Shown here: piece after piece, positions 36,801 to 48,972 of the stretch
Position numbering within the stretch: position 1 is the stretch's first letter
Layout: the number at the start of each line of letters is the position of its first letter
NCBI GenBank assembly: GCA_907165065.1
Contig: OU015524.1
Span: 28,380,295-28,444,294 of the forward strand
Direction: 5' to 3'
Length of the DNA stretch: 64,000 nt
Origin: Caprimulgus europaeus
Taxonomy: Eukaryota > Chordata > Aves > Caprimulgiformes > Caprimulgidae
The notes under the pieces: generated by a model
The model's input: only the letters and a program-made list of their open reading frames with translations
What the model was told of the DNA's origin: nothing
The model's database searches: none
Position numbers and translations under genes: made by a program

Positions 36801-39800
36801 TCACAGAGCTAAACCCACAGCAACACATAGAGGAATACTTCCTTCAGTTTGCAGCGTATAACTGCAAACGTACCTTGACTCCTAGAAGTACTAAGAGCAG
36901 ATCATACCATGGGAGTGGTGAGGGCTCAGCCCTTTTATAAAGGAGACCATCCAGTTCCCACCTGTATAGCTGCAGTTTTCCCCAACTAATAGCCCAGGTC
37001 ATAAAAGGTTGTGACACCTCTCACTTGAAAAATTTAATATAGCTCAACTTACACTGGCTGACAAAGTTACAAATGCCACAGAGAAGATAAATGAGAAACA
37101 ACTGTTCACCTTATCTTGGATACAAGAAATAAGGAACATCCAGTGAGTGTTTAGGAAAACACAATTAAAACAACATGGGATAAGATAGAAACCCACTGCC
37201 GTGGGTTGCTGCAGAGGTATTCAAGACAGGATTTTTTCAGTTCAGACAAACTCCTCTAGGATAAGGTCCTTGGTAACTGTTATGATCTGGAGACAACCTA
37301 CAGCCCAGAAGTCACACTTCCCTGCAGCTGCAAGGGTGTACTACGTATAGCAGCACTATACGTGCCGTATTTCCTGCACTGTCTACAAAGCTACCATTCC
37401 CTGTTGAACAGAAAACGTGGCAAGGGAGGTGAGAAGGGCTTTTTGTCAGGAACAGCACACGGCTCTTGTGAATGAGGCACGTTTGGATTGTCATTGGCTG
37501 TATTTGTCTGCCACATCTATAGAGACTGCAAACGCTGTGCACTTTTCCTCTGGTGCGTACAAAAAGCTGGGCACGGTGGTGCTCCTATCATGAGTGCAGC
37601 CTCCTGGTCTTACTTCAATGCAAACATGGTAATATTAACAATTAGTCAGTGACTCAGATAAGGCTCTTAGTTATAAATTCCCCATACAAATCAGAAAGGT
37701 TGTATGCTGTATAAACTCTTCTGACACACAGCTAAAGCTCTTCCCTCACTCTGGCCAACATTTTCCCAGTCTCTCCCATGGACCAGCATTAACATGACCT
37801 CCTGGGGAGCAGGTTCACAAGGCTCATCACTTCTTTTTCAGGTTACTTTTTGGCTGAATCAGCTCCCTGAACCAGTGCAGCAGAGTTGTATGAGCATTGG
37901 TGCTGATAAAAAAAGGTGTAATCACACTGTACTGCAGATAAGAGGTAAGGAAATGCTGAGACTGATGGATAACCTGACCTGAAGCATATCCTGAATCTTG
38001 ACTAAGAGAAAAGGCTGGGGCCATCATGAACCAGAACGGTTTTCTAGGCCACAGAATTGCATGGCCCCAGCCTCAGTGACAGCCATTCTGAGCTTCTCTG
38101 AAAGTCAGAAAATAAATTTGCAGGATGAGACTGTGGAGAGATGGGCAGATACTTGGCAGGCTGTGGCAACCCCAGTCATTTACAAAGTCAACAACGGCCA
38201 GAAATTAACTCCTACTCACAGGAGTCCTCCTTCCAAATATCAAACAGCAGAAACGACGTTTGACCTCTAAAAATATAGAGGCCAATAATAAATAAAAACA
38301 TAGTCTAGTGTTCTCCGACAACCTCCTCTTGAAGGAGGGACAGTGCCCCCAGGGACTGGGGGCAGGAGCCAGCAGGAAGCACTTGCTGTGCTGGTCAGAA
38401 GTTCACCTTACCTATTGAACTAATCAGCGAGACGGCAAGTAAAACCAATTTTTCTCAAGACATCTTTAGTAATTCATATTACTAACAAGCGTACTCCAGT
38501 CTCCAAATACACCTCTCTTGGCTACAAAGCCTTCCCATGGCCTTAGCACACCAGTCACCCAAAAAGAAAATTGGATATAATTGTACTGATAGGCTTCTCT
38601 GCTCAGAGATATTTTTCATTTTTCAGATACACATAAATTCATCTGGTGCTCAAAATGCACCTCTTAGCAGAAATAGCTGTCAAGAGTAGACAGCAATGAA
38701 AAGCTGTAAATAATACCAGGCTATGATTTATATTCACCAAAACACTCAGAGCTATTTAAGGAAAGGCTCCAGTGCAAGGAATTCTTCCTTCAAACAAAGC
38801 TGGGCCCAAGTAACACTTAAAGAGGTTAGAAAATCTGCCCAAAATTTTGCCAAAGCAGCCTCACAATCAGAACAAGAAGGAGCAAATAAGTCCCTCAGGA
38901 CAACAGGCTCATCTCCTTGCCCCAGGCAGTCTGCCCAAGCAGTTTCCATCAGCACACAGCAGAAAGCAGGATGTTCAGCAGGCACCCTTTGGAGATGATG
39001 GGGAGCTAACTGAGGTCAATAACAGCAAAGGGCTATATTGTCTTTCTCCAGGGCACCTCTCCAACTATCCACCTTAACCTAGCTTTCTATTTAAACTGGT
39101 GTACATTTATTTTACCTGCTAATGAACTTACCTGAAGGGGTTTGCAAAGCCTGGGAGGATTCCCCAGCTGTCTTGTGCTCAGGCCCTTTTCTGAGCACAG
39201 GAACACAACACTCAGGGTTTGGCTGTCACTCATATTTCAACAGCTATCGATCACACCATTTTCATATCACAGAAACTGTTCCAAATAGTTAAAATATTCC
39301 GCCCCAAACCACTCAATTTAATTTCTCACATTAAAAAAAAAAAAAAAAAATCAAAGAAACACTGGTGTGTTTCTTCAAATCAAAACATCGTCAGATCAGA
39401 CATTGGCACAGGTTCAGACCCAGCATTTGTGAAGCTGGATCAAAGCAGAGCCCCAGACCTAAAACCCAAGGTATGAACAGCCTGGATCTCTGTGCTGTGT
39501 TTTTCTGGAAACCATGTCTTTCCTAACATGTGCATTTCTTAAAGGTAATGGGTTAGGCATTTCCTAGCATAACAGGAGGGTGCAGGAGCACATCACTCCC
39601 AGGAATCACACTCAAGCAGAGCAGAGACCACCAACATGTGGGGCAATTAAGATGGCACAGAAGGAAGAAACCAGTGAAGGATGAAAGCTGGAAGGAAAAC
39701 TGTATGAGTATTGCAATGCCTCAAAGAGGGTGCTGGGAGCCTCAGGCAAGTGCCTGTTGTGTTGGCCAGCAAGCAACACCCTGTTTTACCACTTAAAACG

Positions 39801-41111
39801 ATGATTTGAAGAGAGCTCCTGCTCCTATAACCCTGAGGACTATCTGCTCAGTACTTGCTCTGAAAGTCACCATCCTCCCTGTCACCTCATGTGTGTACCA
39901 TCAGTACAGTGCTACAAAATGTGGCACAGGGACAGCACTTGTGGAGACCTGCCCAGGCATTTTTAATTGCAGTGCTGTCTGAAGCTGCTCAGAGCAGTTT
40001 ATACATGCAGATGTAAAAATGCCTGGGGTAAAATCCCGGGCCTGTCAGATTAATGGCACCCATGTTCAAAGGCTTGCTGGAACTTTGCAGAAAATAGGAC
40101 CATGAACAGTTATGGCTGTATACAGAGAAATTGGGAAATTATCTCAGCCTATGTCCTCCCAGATTCTTGGACCCTGGCCTAAACAATGGCTAAAAAATAT
40201 CCAGCAAAACACCAAGGGGCTGAGACACTCGGGTCTACAAGCTGGCCTGTGCCTCTACCAGAACAGTTATAGGACTCAGAAAGGTTGGCAACCACTGAGA
40301 CTCTGTTGGTATTCAGTTGTCAGCTTCCCTCTAGCTCTTTTAACATCATTTGAACCCTGTTCTGCAGCTGAAAATACATGTAAGTGTCAGAGACTGAGGG
40401 CCTCACAGCAAAGTCAAAACCATGCACCGGTGAGCACCAGGACTGACAGCCCACCAAGACAGAGCAACCTGCCACCCTCTTGCAGGCTCAGGGGCTCGCA
40501 CCTCATCCCTGGTGCTCAGAATCAGCTTCTCCGGAGGGAACAGGATCAAAGGTGATGCTGAGCTCTCACTCTTCCATGGCGCTGCTCACTTGGCTCACTT
40601 CAGGAATTTTTTTCTTGTATGAGGAAAAGCAGAAAGTTCTCTTAATCTGTGTGGCCTGGGGGCAGAGAGAAATAATCTGTCCTTTTTCTTTTACTTCAGT
40701 CAGTCATGATTTGCTTTCCTCCTGTAGAAATCCAAGGCCGACAGCCTAGACAGTCTCACAGAAAGCACACAGGCCCAGGGGAAGGTAACTCTAAAGTGCT
40801 CTCTATTTAAGTTTACCTGAGCTCAGACAAAACAGAAAATGGAAGGAAACACCATAGAGCAGAAAAGAAGAACAGATCATTTCAGCATCTGCAAAGAGAT
40901 GTAAGGAAACACCGAAGGGTCCCCATCCAGACTGTCACCCTAAAGTCCTCTCTAACGATGCTAAAGAAAAACTGCAACATACTTGGAAAAGATTATCAGC
41001 ATATATCATGCATTTTATAGCAAATCTTGGTTAAACCAATCTGCCAGACTCAACAGTCCCATTGGATTCTATGTTCAGTTATTGTGGATACTTGCAGTTC
41101 AACACAGATTT
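33881..41111. other. Non-coding unique sequence
   Basis: No gene is recognised in 7 kb. The largest open frames are 40112-40555 on the plus strand (147 codons) and 36321-36674 on the plus strand (117 codons); neither shows a domain, compositional bias or family signature. Simple features are an A18 run at 39333-39350, an 8-bp inverted repeat at 37343-37363 and an AT-rich segment with TAAT words at about 35440-35540. Composition becomes somewhat G+C-richer from about 38900 to 40760. Confidence 0.6.
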
Positions 41112-41460
41112 CACAGAATCACATAATGCTAAGGATTGGAAGGGACCTCAAAAGATCATCTAGTCCAACCTCCCTGCTGGAGCAGGAACACCTAGATGAG
41201 TTCACACAGGAAGGTGTCAAGGTGGGTCTAGAACGTCTCCAGAGAAGGAGACTCCACAACCTCCCTGGGCAGCCTGTTCCAGTGCTCTGTTACTCTCATA
41301 GTAAAAAAGTTTCTTCTGAAGTTTAAGCGGAACCTCCTGTGTTCCAGCTTACACCCATTGCCCCTTGTCCTATCATTGGACACCACTGTGAAGAGCCTGG
41401 CTCCATCCACCTGGCACTCACCCTTCATATATTTACAACCATTAATAAGGTCACCCCTCA
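41112..41460 (-). mobile_element. CR1 LINE, 5'-truncated copy
   Basis: On the plus strand it opens with CACAGAATCACATAATGCTA, the reverse complement of the CR1 3' terminus. It then gives the family's ATCATCTAGTCCAACCTCC block, CTCCACAACCTCCCTGGGCA, CTGTTCCAGTGCTCTGT and ATTGCCCCTTGTCCTATCA. These are hallmarks of avian and reptilian CR1 non-LTR retrotransposons, which insert with extreme 5' truncation and no poly-A tail. The 5' boundary is unclear: similarity is good to about 41460 and fades over the next 30-60 bases. The element lies on the minus strand. It is dead, as only the 3' few hundred bases of a roughly 4.5-kb element are present. Confidence 0.95.
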
Positions 41461-41491
41461 AATTTACCCAATTTCTGGCTTCAAAACACAC
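41228..41491 (-). pseudogene. CR1 ORF2 C-terminal remnant (reverse-transcriptase polyprotein)
   Basis: An 87-codon minus-strand open frame corresponds to the extreme C-terminus of CR1 ORF2, the endonuclease/reverse-transcriptase protein that copies CR1 RNA at the insertion site. Recognisable family stretches are [31 protein letters not shown] and [19 protein letters not shown], which lie after the catalytic reverse-transcriptase domain. The endonuclease and the catalytic aspartates are absent because of 5' truncation. The first dozen or so residues (41460-41491) run beyond the confident CR1 match and are probably flanking sequence. It ends at a TAG. There is no promoter and no reason to expect a product. 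Confidence 0.85.
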
Positions 41492-44400
41492 AAATCTTTT
41501 AGGAAGGCTTAAACATGGAGACTAGGTGGCCTATGCCTGGGTAACTCAGCTAGGCCAGTCATCAATCCCTTCGCAAAGGTGCAAACTTATCACATGTTTG
41601 CGTCACTTTTGCCTTACCCTGTAATGTCTGCAATCAAGGATGACCACAGAAGGCATGCCAGGCATTTCCATCCAGCTGCTAAATCTGCTTATAGAAAATC
41701 TGCCAATTATAAAAATAACTTAATTCCAGGTGGTTAGCAGCAGGTTGGGGGGGTCAGCAGAATGTTAGTACTGCTGTCCATACAAAAACATCATGTTATA
41801 GCCAAGAACATTTTAAAAAACATCTGGATGACATATGAGCAACACCTACAATTTTCTAAGCATAATCCACTGAATGTATTCCTTCAGATGATTTGAATTA
41901 TATCCTGCATTTTCAGATTTATTTCAAAGGCATTTATAACTAAAAGAAGAAAACCCTGAAATAAGAATTTTCATTTCTACAGAGTCCTCCTCCTCCTGCA
42001 AATAAAGGCTATTGCTTCTTTTGAGGAAAGAAGAAATCACACCACCAATACTAGTAACATGAAAGCCAAGAGCAGCTCAGGTCAGAGCAGAACTCTTAGT
42101 AAGAATTGATAACTTTTCAAATGTGACTAAACTGTAGCAAAGCCTGAGGTTTCCTAAAGCCACAGCAAGATCTGAGTAGGCACTTAAATCTTGAGGTTGC
42201 TATAAACCAGGACAGACTGTATCAAGGACAACTGCATGGTATCTGTCTCTTTCTCATATCTGCAGTTATTCAGTTATACCAGTAAGTGTTACAACTAAGT
42301 TGAAAGAGTACTGAAGATGGGCTGGTTTATTAAAATGCGTGTTTACTTTTTGAAGTTTAAGGGCTATCCTTTGAAGTGTGACCAGATGCATGGTTCATTC
42401 CTCCTCTGATACAACCTGGGCTGAAAGACCTTTGTGTGATGTCCTGATTCAGTAGGTAAAGCTGTGAGCTCTTTGAAGGATGACTCTGTGACATGTGATG
42501 TCCTCAATTGTCATTTCACAGTCTTAGAAGGCAAGTTAGTATCAAGAGGCTCTGTTTATCCAGGTAGAGCTAATCCCAGCCCACAGACTGACCCAATACC
42601 TATGCTGCACTGTACCAGAGCCTTTCCAAGGAAGGATAGTGAGAGTCCTGCACTGCTCTGTGCAGCCAGCCCAGGGCTGAAGCACTTGCACATTTTCTGC
42701 CAAAGACCACACAGAGTTGCAAATGAAGCACAGAGGCATCCGAAAGCTGGTGGATAACACCAGGTGCAAGCTGGGAATGGGTGAAGGGAAGGTCCCACAG
42801 TCACACATGCACCTAAACTTCCACAATTCACTGTCCACAGAATTTTACTACTTGGAAAATGGTTTGACCTTATATCGTGAGTAAAGAAAACCTTTTAAGT
42901 AAAGCGTATGTTCATTCTTTGTTAACTTTAGCTATATGTTTTGAACTAAAGAGAAAGCATGCAAGAAAAAAGCATGCAAGGTGGGGATGAAATGACAAGA
43001 GAAAAAGACATAAAGGGCAAAAGCTTAAGGGTAAGATCTCTAACGTTTTTTTCCTTTACTAAAGGAAAGGAAAAACTTTCCTCTATTCATACTACTTACT
43101 CATTAGAGACCTGATTGTTCGAACTCACTGAAGCTGTGAACATACTATGAAATGCAAACTTTCTCCTTCATACTTTTGATAAATTAGAACATAATTCTCT
43201 GCCCACAATCTTGGGTCACCTTGTGAGGCAAAGGTCCCAGCCCTGACCTCTAGCACAGCACAACTAAAAGGAACTTGGCTAGCTGATGTGAAACAGAGCT
43301 TCCAAAATGCTTGTCACATGAGCCTCAATAGAGCTGTGATAAATGCTTTTCAGAACCAAAATAAATGAGAACCCTGGAGTACCCTGAAAGTCCAGTCTCA
43401 GGAAATTAATCTGACTAACACTTTTTCATCATATTCTACAGACAACACATTTCTTCTTTGGGAGAACACTGCTTTCATGATGGTTACTGGGAGACTGGGA
43501 ATATATCTCCCTTCATCTTAATTACTTATTTCCCCCACCTCAGTAAGTTCTGATACAACCTTCACCTTTACAGTGCCTGAGTAACTTGCAGCAGTACATT
43601 CAATAGCATGGCCAATGTCCATCATGTGTGCTTTGTTCTCCCTCTGAGTGAATTTGGGAGTCCTCTGTGTGCACTAAAATCTCTTGGTTTAGCACACATA
43701 CCACTCTCTGTTTATAATGACAGGGGCTGGCACAGCTTGTGCTAAAAGCAGTTCCTGTTTCACAGTCCCATATTCAGACCCTTCTGGGGAAGTTACATGT
43801 TAGAGCTGAGTCACACTCACAGTTAGTTCATCATTGCTAAAAGGAGCACGTCCCGCACTCCTGCCCTGCCCTTTCTTCTCTCCACCCCAGTCATGCTAAC
43901 AAACCCTTTCTCTTGCATCAAACTAATGTTCATCAGAGCCTTCACTCAGCTGATGCAGTTCATTAACCCAGGAGCAAACAATTCACTTTTTTTGTCACGT
44001 TAGTTTTCTTCCAGGCCAGTGAGTTGAAGCCATTCCACTCAGGGCCTGATGAGGGCTGGACTTGATGCTGGCCAGGGGCAGTAGGCAGTCAGAAACAGGG
44101 AAGAGGAGTAGTAAGATAGGATGAGGATAGGGCACCAGATGTCCCCAGCACAAAAAAAAGCCATGATCAGCCATAACATGTCGCTTTGCCATCAGCAATC
44201 TGACCCTGACTGAAGAAGGCTTCTTAGCAGCCAAGGAGTGACACCGCCAGCCGCAGCTCTCCTCCTCAAGCTCTCGGCAGTCTACCACAAACCCTTACTC
44301 CAGTAAGGCCAGCAAGGACCCTGACAACCAACAGGGAGACTCTAAACCTAACCTAATACCCTATGGAAAACCAGGGCAAAAAGCGAGTTTGATGCACTCA

Positions 44401-47400
44401 TGGCAGCTGCTGTCGGTGGAGAAATGCACACTGCAGCTTTCTGTGTTTCCCAATGGCTAATAGTTTTAAGACTGCTTGTATTGACTAGGCATTTCATCAC
44501 CTGCAACCAGCCTGGAAAAACCCCAGGGCTGTGCAGAGTGAGTGACAAAGATGATACTGGAAAGGCACAAAGTTTACTATATTCTTAATCCTAAAGGCCT
44601 TCCTCTTTCTATACTTATTGCAGATCGCCTGCCCCTCCTTGATTATCCCTGCTCTTTGCCAGCTTTTTACACAACTTCTGCCTATTTGCTTGCCTCTTTA
44701 TGCATGGATACTCACACTAAATACCTCTACAGCTGCTGCAGTCTCTTCCTTTTATAAAGCCTCTAAGAGCATTCCTCTACCATACATGTTTACAAGAAAT
44801 CAACTACTAATTAATAGCAAAGAGATAACATTTACATTCTTTATTTGCACATGAATATGTATCAAATTTATAGATACTTAAGTCTGTAGAGTAAATTTAA
44901 TACCACTGTTTCCTCTCTTCCCCCTTTTATTGTATGCCAGGGCATCTATCTAAATTGCACTGGAGCTTAATTCCTATGACTTGTTGGGAAATCTCATTTT
45001 AAGGTGCAATGCTTCGATACACTGGAGGTTCATCTAATTCCATCCAGATTATTCACACAAAAAATAACACACATCATTGAACCTGACTCTATGTGAGCTC
45101 ACACTCCCTTCCAACACTGAAAGCGATTTGTTACTTTGCCTCTAACAATAGCTAGGAGGGAAAGGTTCCTTTTCCACAGCTGTTTCTTGAAAACCCACCA
45201 GTACACGACAATGGCAGACAGACCTTTCAATGGAGTAGGTTGGGTGCTTATTCATCGTGAATTGATTCAAGCCTTTGATAACCTGATAAAAGATGCTGTT
45301 GACTGCTTTGTAAAATAGCCAGGATTTCAAAGACTTTCTAAAATAGTGGATAATGAAATATTTAACTAGTTTTCTCCAAAGTAGAGTTAAATCTGCATAA
45401 CTTTGTTCAGTGATACTCATCTACATATTAGCTTTACACACAATCTGACCTCTATTATATGTAAGGTTTCAGTTTAATTTTTGGCTTCTCTTGCCACTGT
45501 GTTTTGCATCCCAAATGCATGGCTTGTAACTTCCCAGCCAAAGGAAATGTGTTCCATTCATATAGCAGTTAAAGCTTGTGCAAGTGGCTCCCTTGAAACC
45601 TTTCTCTCCCACCACCACAACATCCGTGATATCATCAAGACTAGGTAAAGTTACCACCTATAACAGAAACTTTTCCAAAAGCCACTCTTGCCACCTTTCA
45701 ACTCTGCAGTGAATTGAAGCACTGCTGCTGTGCAGGGAAAACCCCTGCTGGAAAGGCAGCTCTGAAAGTTATAGAGGATGAAAGCAGACAGGTCCCTTTA
45801 GGTGGTAAAAGAGGTTACGGTTTCCTTCCAATAACAGTTACCATATCCTTTGATATTCTATCTACTTTATCATTTTCTTCAGTTTTGCAGAATAGCAGCT
45901 GTGATAACACAGAGCCCATCTTCTGCACTGCTTGTCACTGTGTGGAGGGAGATCAGTGAAGAGGGAGAAAACACTTGTTGGGAGCCTTCAGCTTGCCTCA
46001 GCTAGGAGGCAAAAGATGAGTCACTACCGGAGCCAGGAGTCAGAGGTCACCCCCTCTGGGGAGTCACCATGTTGTTCCGTCCACTCACAGCTAATCCCCA
46101 GTGAGTGGCTCTTGCTAAAAGATTTCTTTATCCCCTTGGCTGAAAAAAAAATAACAACAGAGTTAACAAGCCCAGTAAAAATCCATGACTCAGGCAAATC
46201 CTTAAGGATCAAGTAGGGACGGAATATAAACTAATCCGAGAGCCCAAAACATCTTTTGCCAAAGCCTTTTAAAAACCAAAAACTTCACTAGGGTCTCCTC
46301 GTTAGTGGCAATTACAGGGGAGGCATGTCTGTCTTTCTTAACTAAGAATCTCTTCTCAACAACAAACAAGGGTGCCCATTGACGTGGTGCAGCGCTTTCT
46401 AATCCATCTGACCAGCTGGCTTTGTATGTCTTTTATATATACTGCAGGAGAAAAAAAAAGAAAGGCTTCTCAGGGATGAGAGCCTCCATCTCCTCTGCGG
46501 AAATACTGGTTTGACTGCTGGATGGCCCACAGTGATCCTGGGGAATAGATACAAATTTTTCTTTAATAGAAACATTTACAGTACCTGGTTTCGAATATCA
46601 ACAGTGACTCACAGAAGTTATAAATGATCATTTCCTCCTTTTTCCCCCAGAGAAAACTACAAACATCTTAGACTTTGGCTTTGACACTAGTTTCCAAATC
46701 TGAAAACACTAGCCCAGGTTTCCTAGGGTTAAAATAAAAGCTTTAGTGATGTCACTAAATCTCAGTAGATGCCTTACAAATGAACATGAGAACAACACAG
46801 GGCAGCATGAACACAAGAGAAAGCAAAAGGTGCATAGGAATGCCCTGGATGGTCCTGTGAGTTGCCTGCAATACCAGCTCACGGTGCTCATTTTCTAGGT
46901 CAATTTCTGGAGTCAGATGTGGGAGAGATGAACCCTCAGCTACTGTCACCCCTTTCCACGGTTTCTAGCTTGGGCCAGCTCAGCGTGGCAGAAAGTGAAT
47001 GCATCCCTCCATCCCTTATCCCAGGCATGCAGGCCAGGCCCCCACCAAGGCCACCATCTCTGGAATTCACTTTTCTGTTCACAGAGCCAGTAATAGCCAA
47101 AAAAAAACAACCAATCAAAAAAACAGCCGAGAAAAAAATAAGAGCTGTCAGTATCTCAACAGCCAGGAATGAACAGGAATGATGTGGGGGCAGGATCCTC
47201 CCCTTTTTCTAGCATTGCTATTCTGTTTTAACTCAATCTACCTTACACCACCATGTCCCAGGTAGTATCTTTACCTTCTCACCCCAATCTCTTAGTCCAC
47301 AATCACTCTCTTTTCTCAAAGCAGTGTCCCTAGAAAGTATTTTGTTGACTTTCCTGTCCTATTGTCCACACATTTTCCTTCCCTGCCCCAGATACCAATA

Positions 47401-48913
47401 TACAAACTATAGCAAGAAGGCCGGACCCAGCACAGCTCTTTTCACTGAATATTGATTATTGTAGAAAGAAAATTTATATTTCACTTCCCAAGCTTGTATA
47501 CGGATTTATTTGTCATGGGTTTCTATGTAGCATGTTTCAAACTCAGGAACATTCACTGAAGGCTGGTACAGAGCCCTGAACACAACTGAAGCAAATCAAT
47601 TTGAAATTTTACACTGGACAACATAGCTTTTCCCCACATACCTTCTAGTCAGCTAGCTTCAGTTGTCTGAATTTTTGATGGACTTCACTGCTTTTTTTGC
47701 TTTTTATGATTCACATCAAATAACACAAGCGTTGTTGCCCTTGCTGTCTCATTTACACCTAATTTCATTTCACATGCCATGTCCTTTTAACTGAAGAGGT
47801 TGTCTCCATTTTGCTTCACATCTGAGAGTGGAAAAGCTTCCAAACCATCATTTCCCCAGCAAAACTCAGGGCCTTAGCCCTGATTTGAGGGGTGCAGGTA
47901 TAGGTGCTGTCGGGGGCAGCACAAGGAGGTGCTGCAGCAGCATAGAGTTCTGTTAGGGCAAGTGCAAGATCAGGCTTAGAGTCAACAGTTCACTGTTTTG
48001 TCAAATGCTGTTAAGATTCACAGCTGTGTTTTGACCAGCTTCCATAACCTCATGCCTACATGGAAGCCCTTCTCCAGCACGGCTTCCACTGAGCTCCCAA
48101 AGCAGCACAAAGCCTTCGATAAAGTACACTTGGCAGGCCTAGCGCAAACACATGTTTTATGAGCTTTGAAGATGCGAGTCAGAGCTCACTTCTTTCTGCA
48201 GACTCCTTTCTCTCCCTTCATGTCAGAAATATTTCCATCTGCCTGATGGTGAAAGAAGTATTCTAAAGCAATATGTACTCAGATGTTTGGGTTATATCTG
48301 TAAGGACTATTCTGCCCTAACATTAAAAACAACACAGAAATATTGTTTCAAAAAGTTTCAGCAAAGGAAATATTAACTTTATGAGAAATTAAAAACTCAT
48401 GTGGTTGCTGCTCTGTGTTTTTGAATAACATATGTGCATATCTATAATAAAACAATTGGGAGGCTGAGAACTAACCTTTAATCCTAGAAACCTTGAAAAA
48501 TAGTTTAGTCATTGTTCCCATGGTCCCAGTCCTTTCTAGAGTTGACAGCTCCGAGGGTAAAGTCACTCAGCCTTGTGCAATGCTGGAGTGAAACAACACG
48601 GGGAAGCGCTGCACGAGGCAGCCTGGGCGAAGATATACATCTACTGGGAGCAGTCTAGCTATTCTTTTCCTCTTGAGCCAGTTTCCCCTCAAAGCTGTGA
48701 GTAAAGGAAACAAAAGGCTGGATACTTCAGACTTTTTAAACATAACTAGGCTGCTTCATTTTTCACGTCTTTCATTTGCTGGGGCTTTGCAATTTGCCTC
48801 CAACCTCCCCACTGTGAAGTCCTCAGTCAAGTCAAACCTGTTTGCCATTTGTGTGTGTGAGTGCCCTTAGACCCAAACCCAGCCAACAGTTTAGAGTAAA
48901 CAGACCTACCCAG
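41461..48913. other. Non-coding unique sequence
   Basis: No gene is seen. Open frames of up to about 106 codons (46862-47182 plus, 43995-44288 minus, pairs near 42464-42838) overlap on opposite strands and have no domains. A 12-bp direct repeat with 15-bp period lies at 42954-42980. An A-rich segment (AAAAAAAAACAACCAATC, then AAAAAAACAGCC) lies at about 47100-47140. Nothing else stands out. Confidence 0.6.
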
Positions 48914-48972
48914 GGAGGAGCTGGAATTTGAACTGCAAATCATGTGTGTCCCAAACAATTACTCCCTCTCCA
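48914..48972 (-). repeat. Probable MIR-type SINE fragment (tRNA-like end)
   Basis: On the plus strand GGAGGAGCTGGAATTTGAACTG is followed by GTGTCCCAAACAATTACTCCCTC. This matches the reverse complement of the MIR tRNA-derived head (GGCAGAGCTGGGAATTGAACCC, then TCCCAAGC, then a CTCTAACCACT-like block). GGAATTTGAAC is the inverted box B region. The fragment is only about 60 bases and the edges are approximate. Confidence 0.5.

Noticed and set aside
40112-40555. 147-codon plus-strand open frame
   Set aside because: Mixed composition with no motif. It lies in a G+C-richer patch, where stop codons are rarer by chance.
42660-42760. MIR-like words (CTGCCAAAGACCACACAGAG)
   Set aside because: Only one block matches and the neighbouring blocks of the element are missing; too weak to call.
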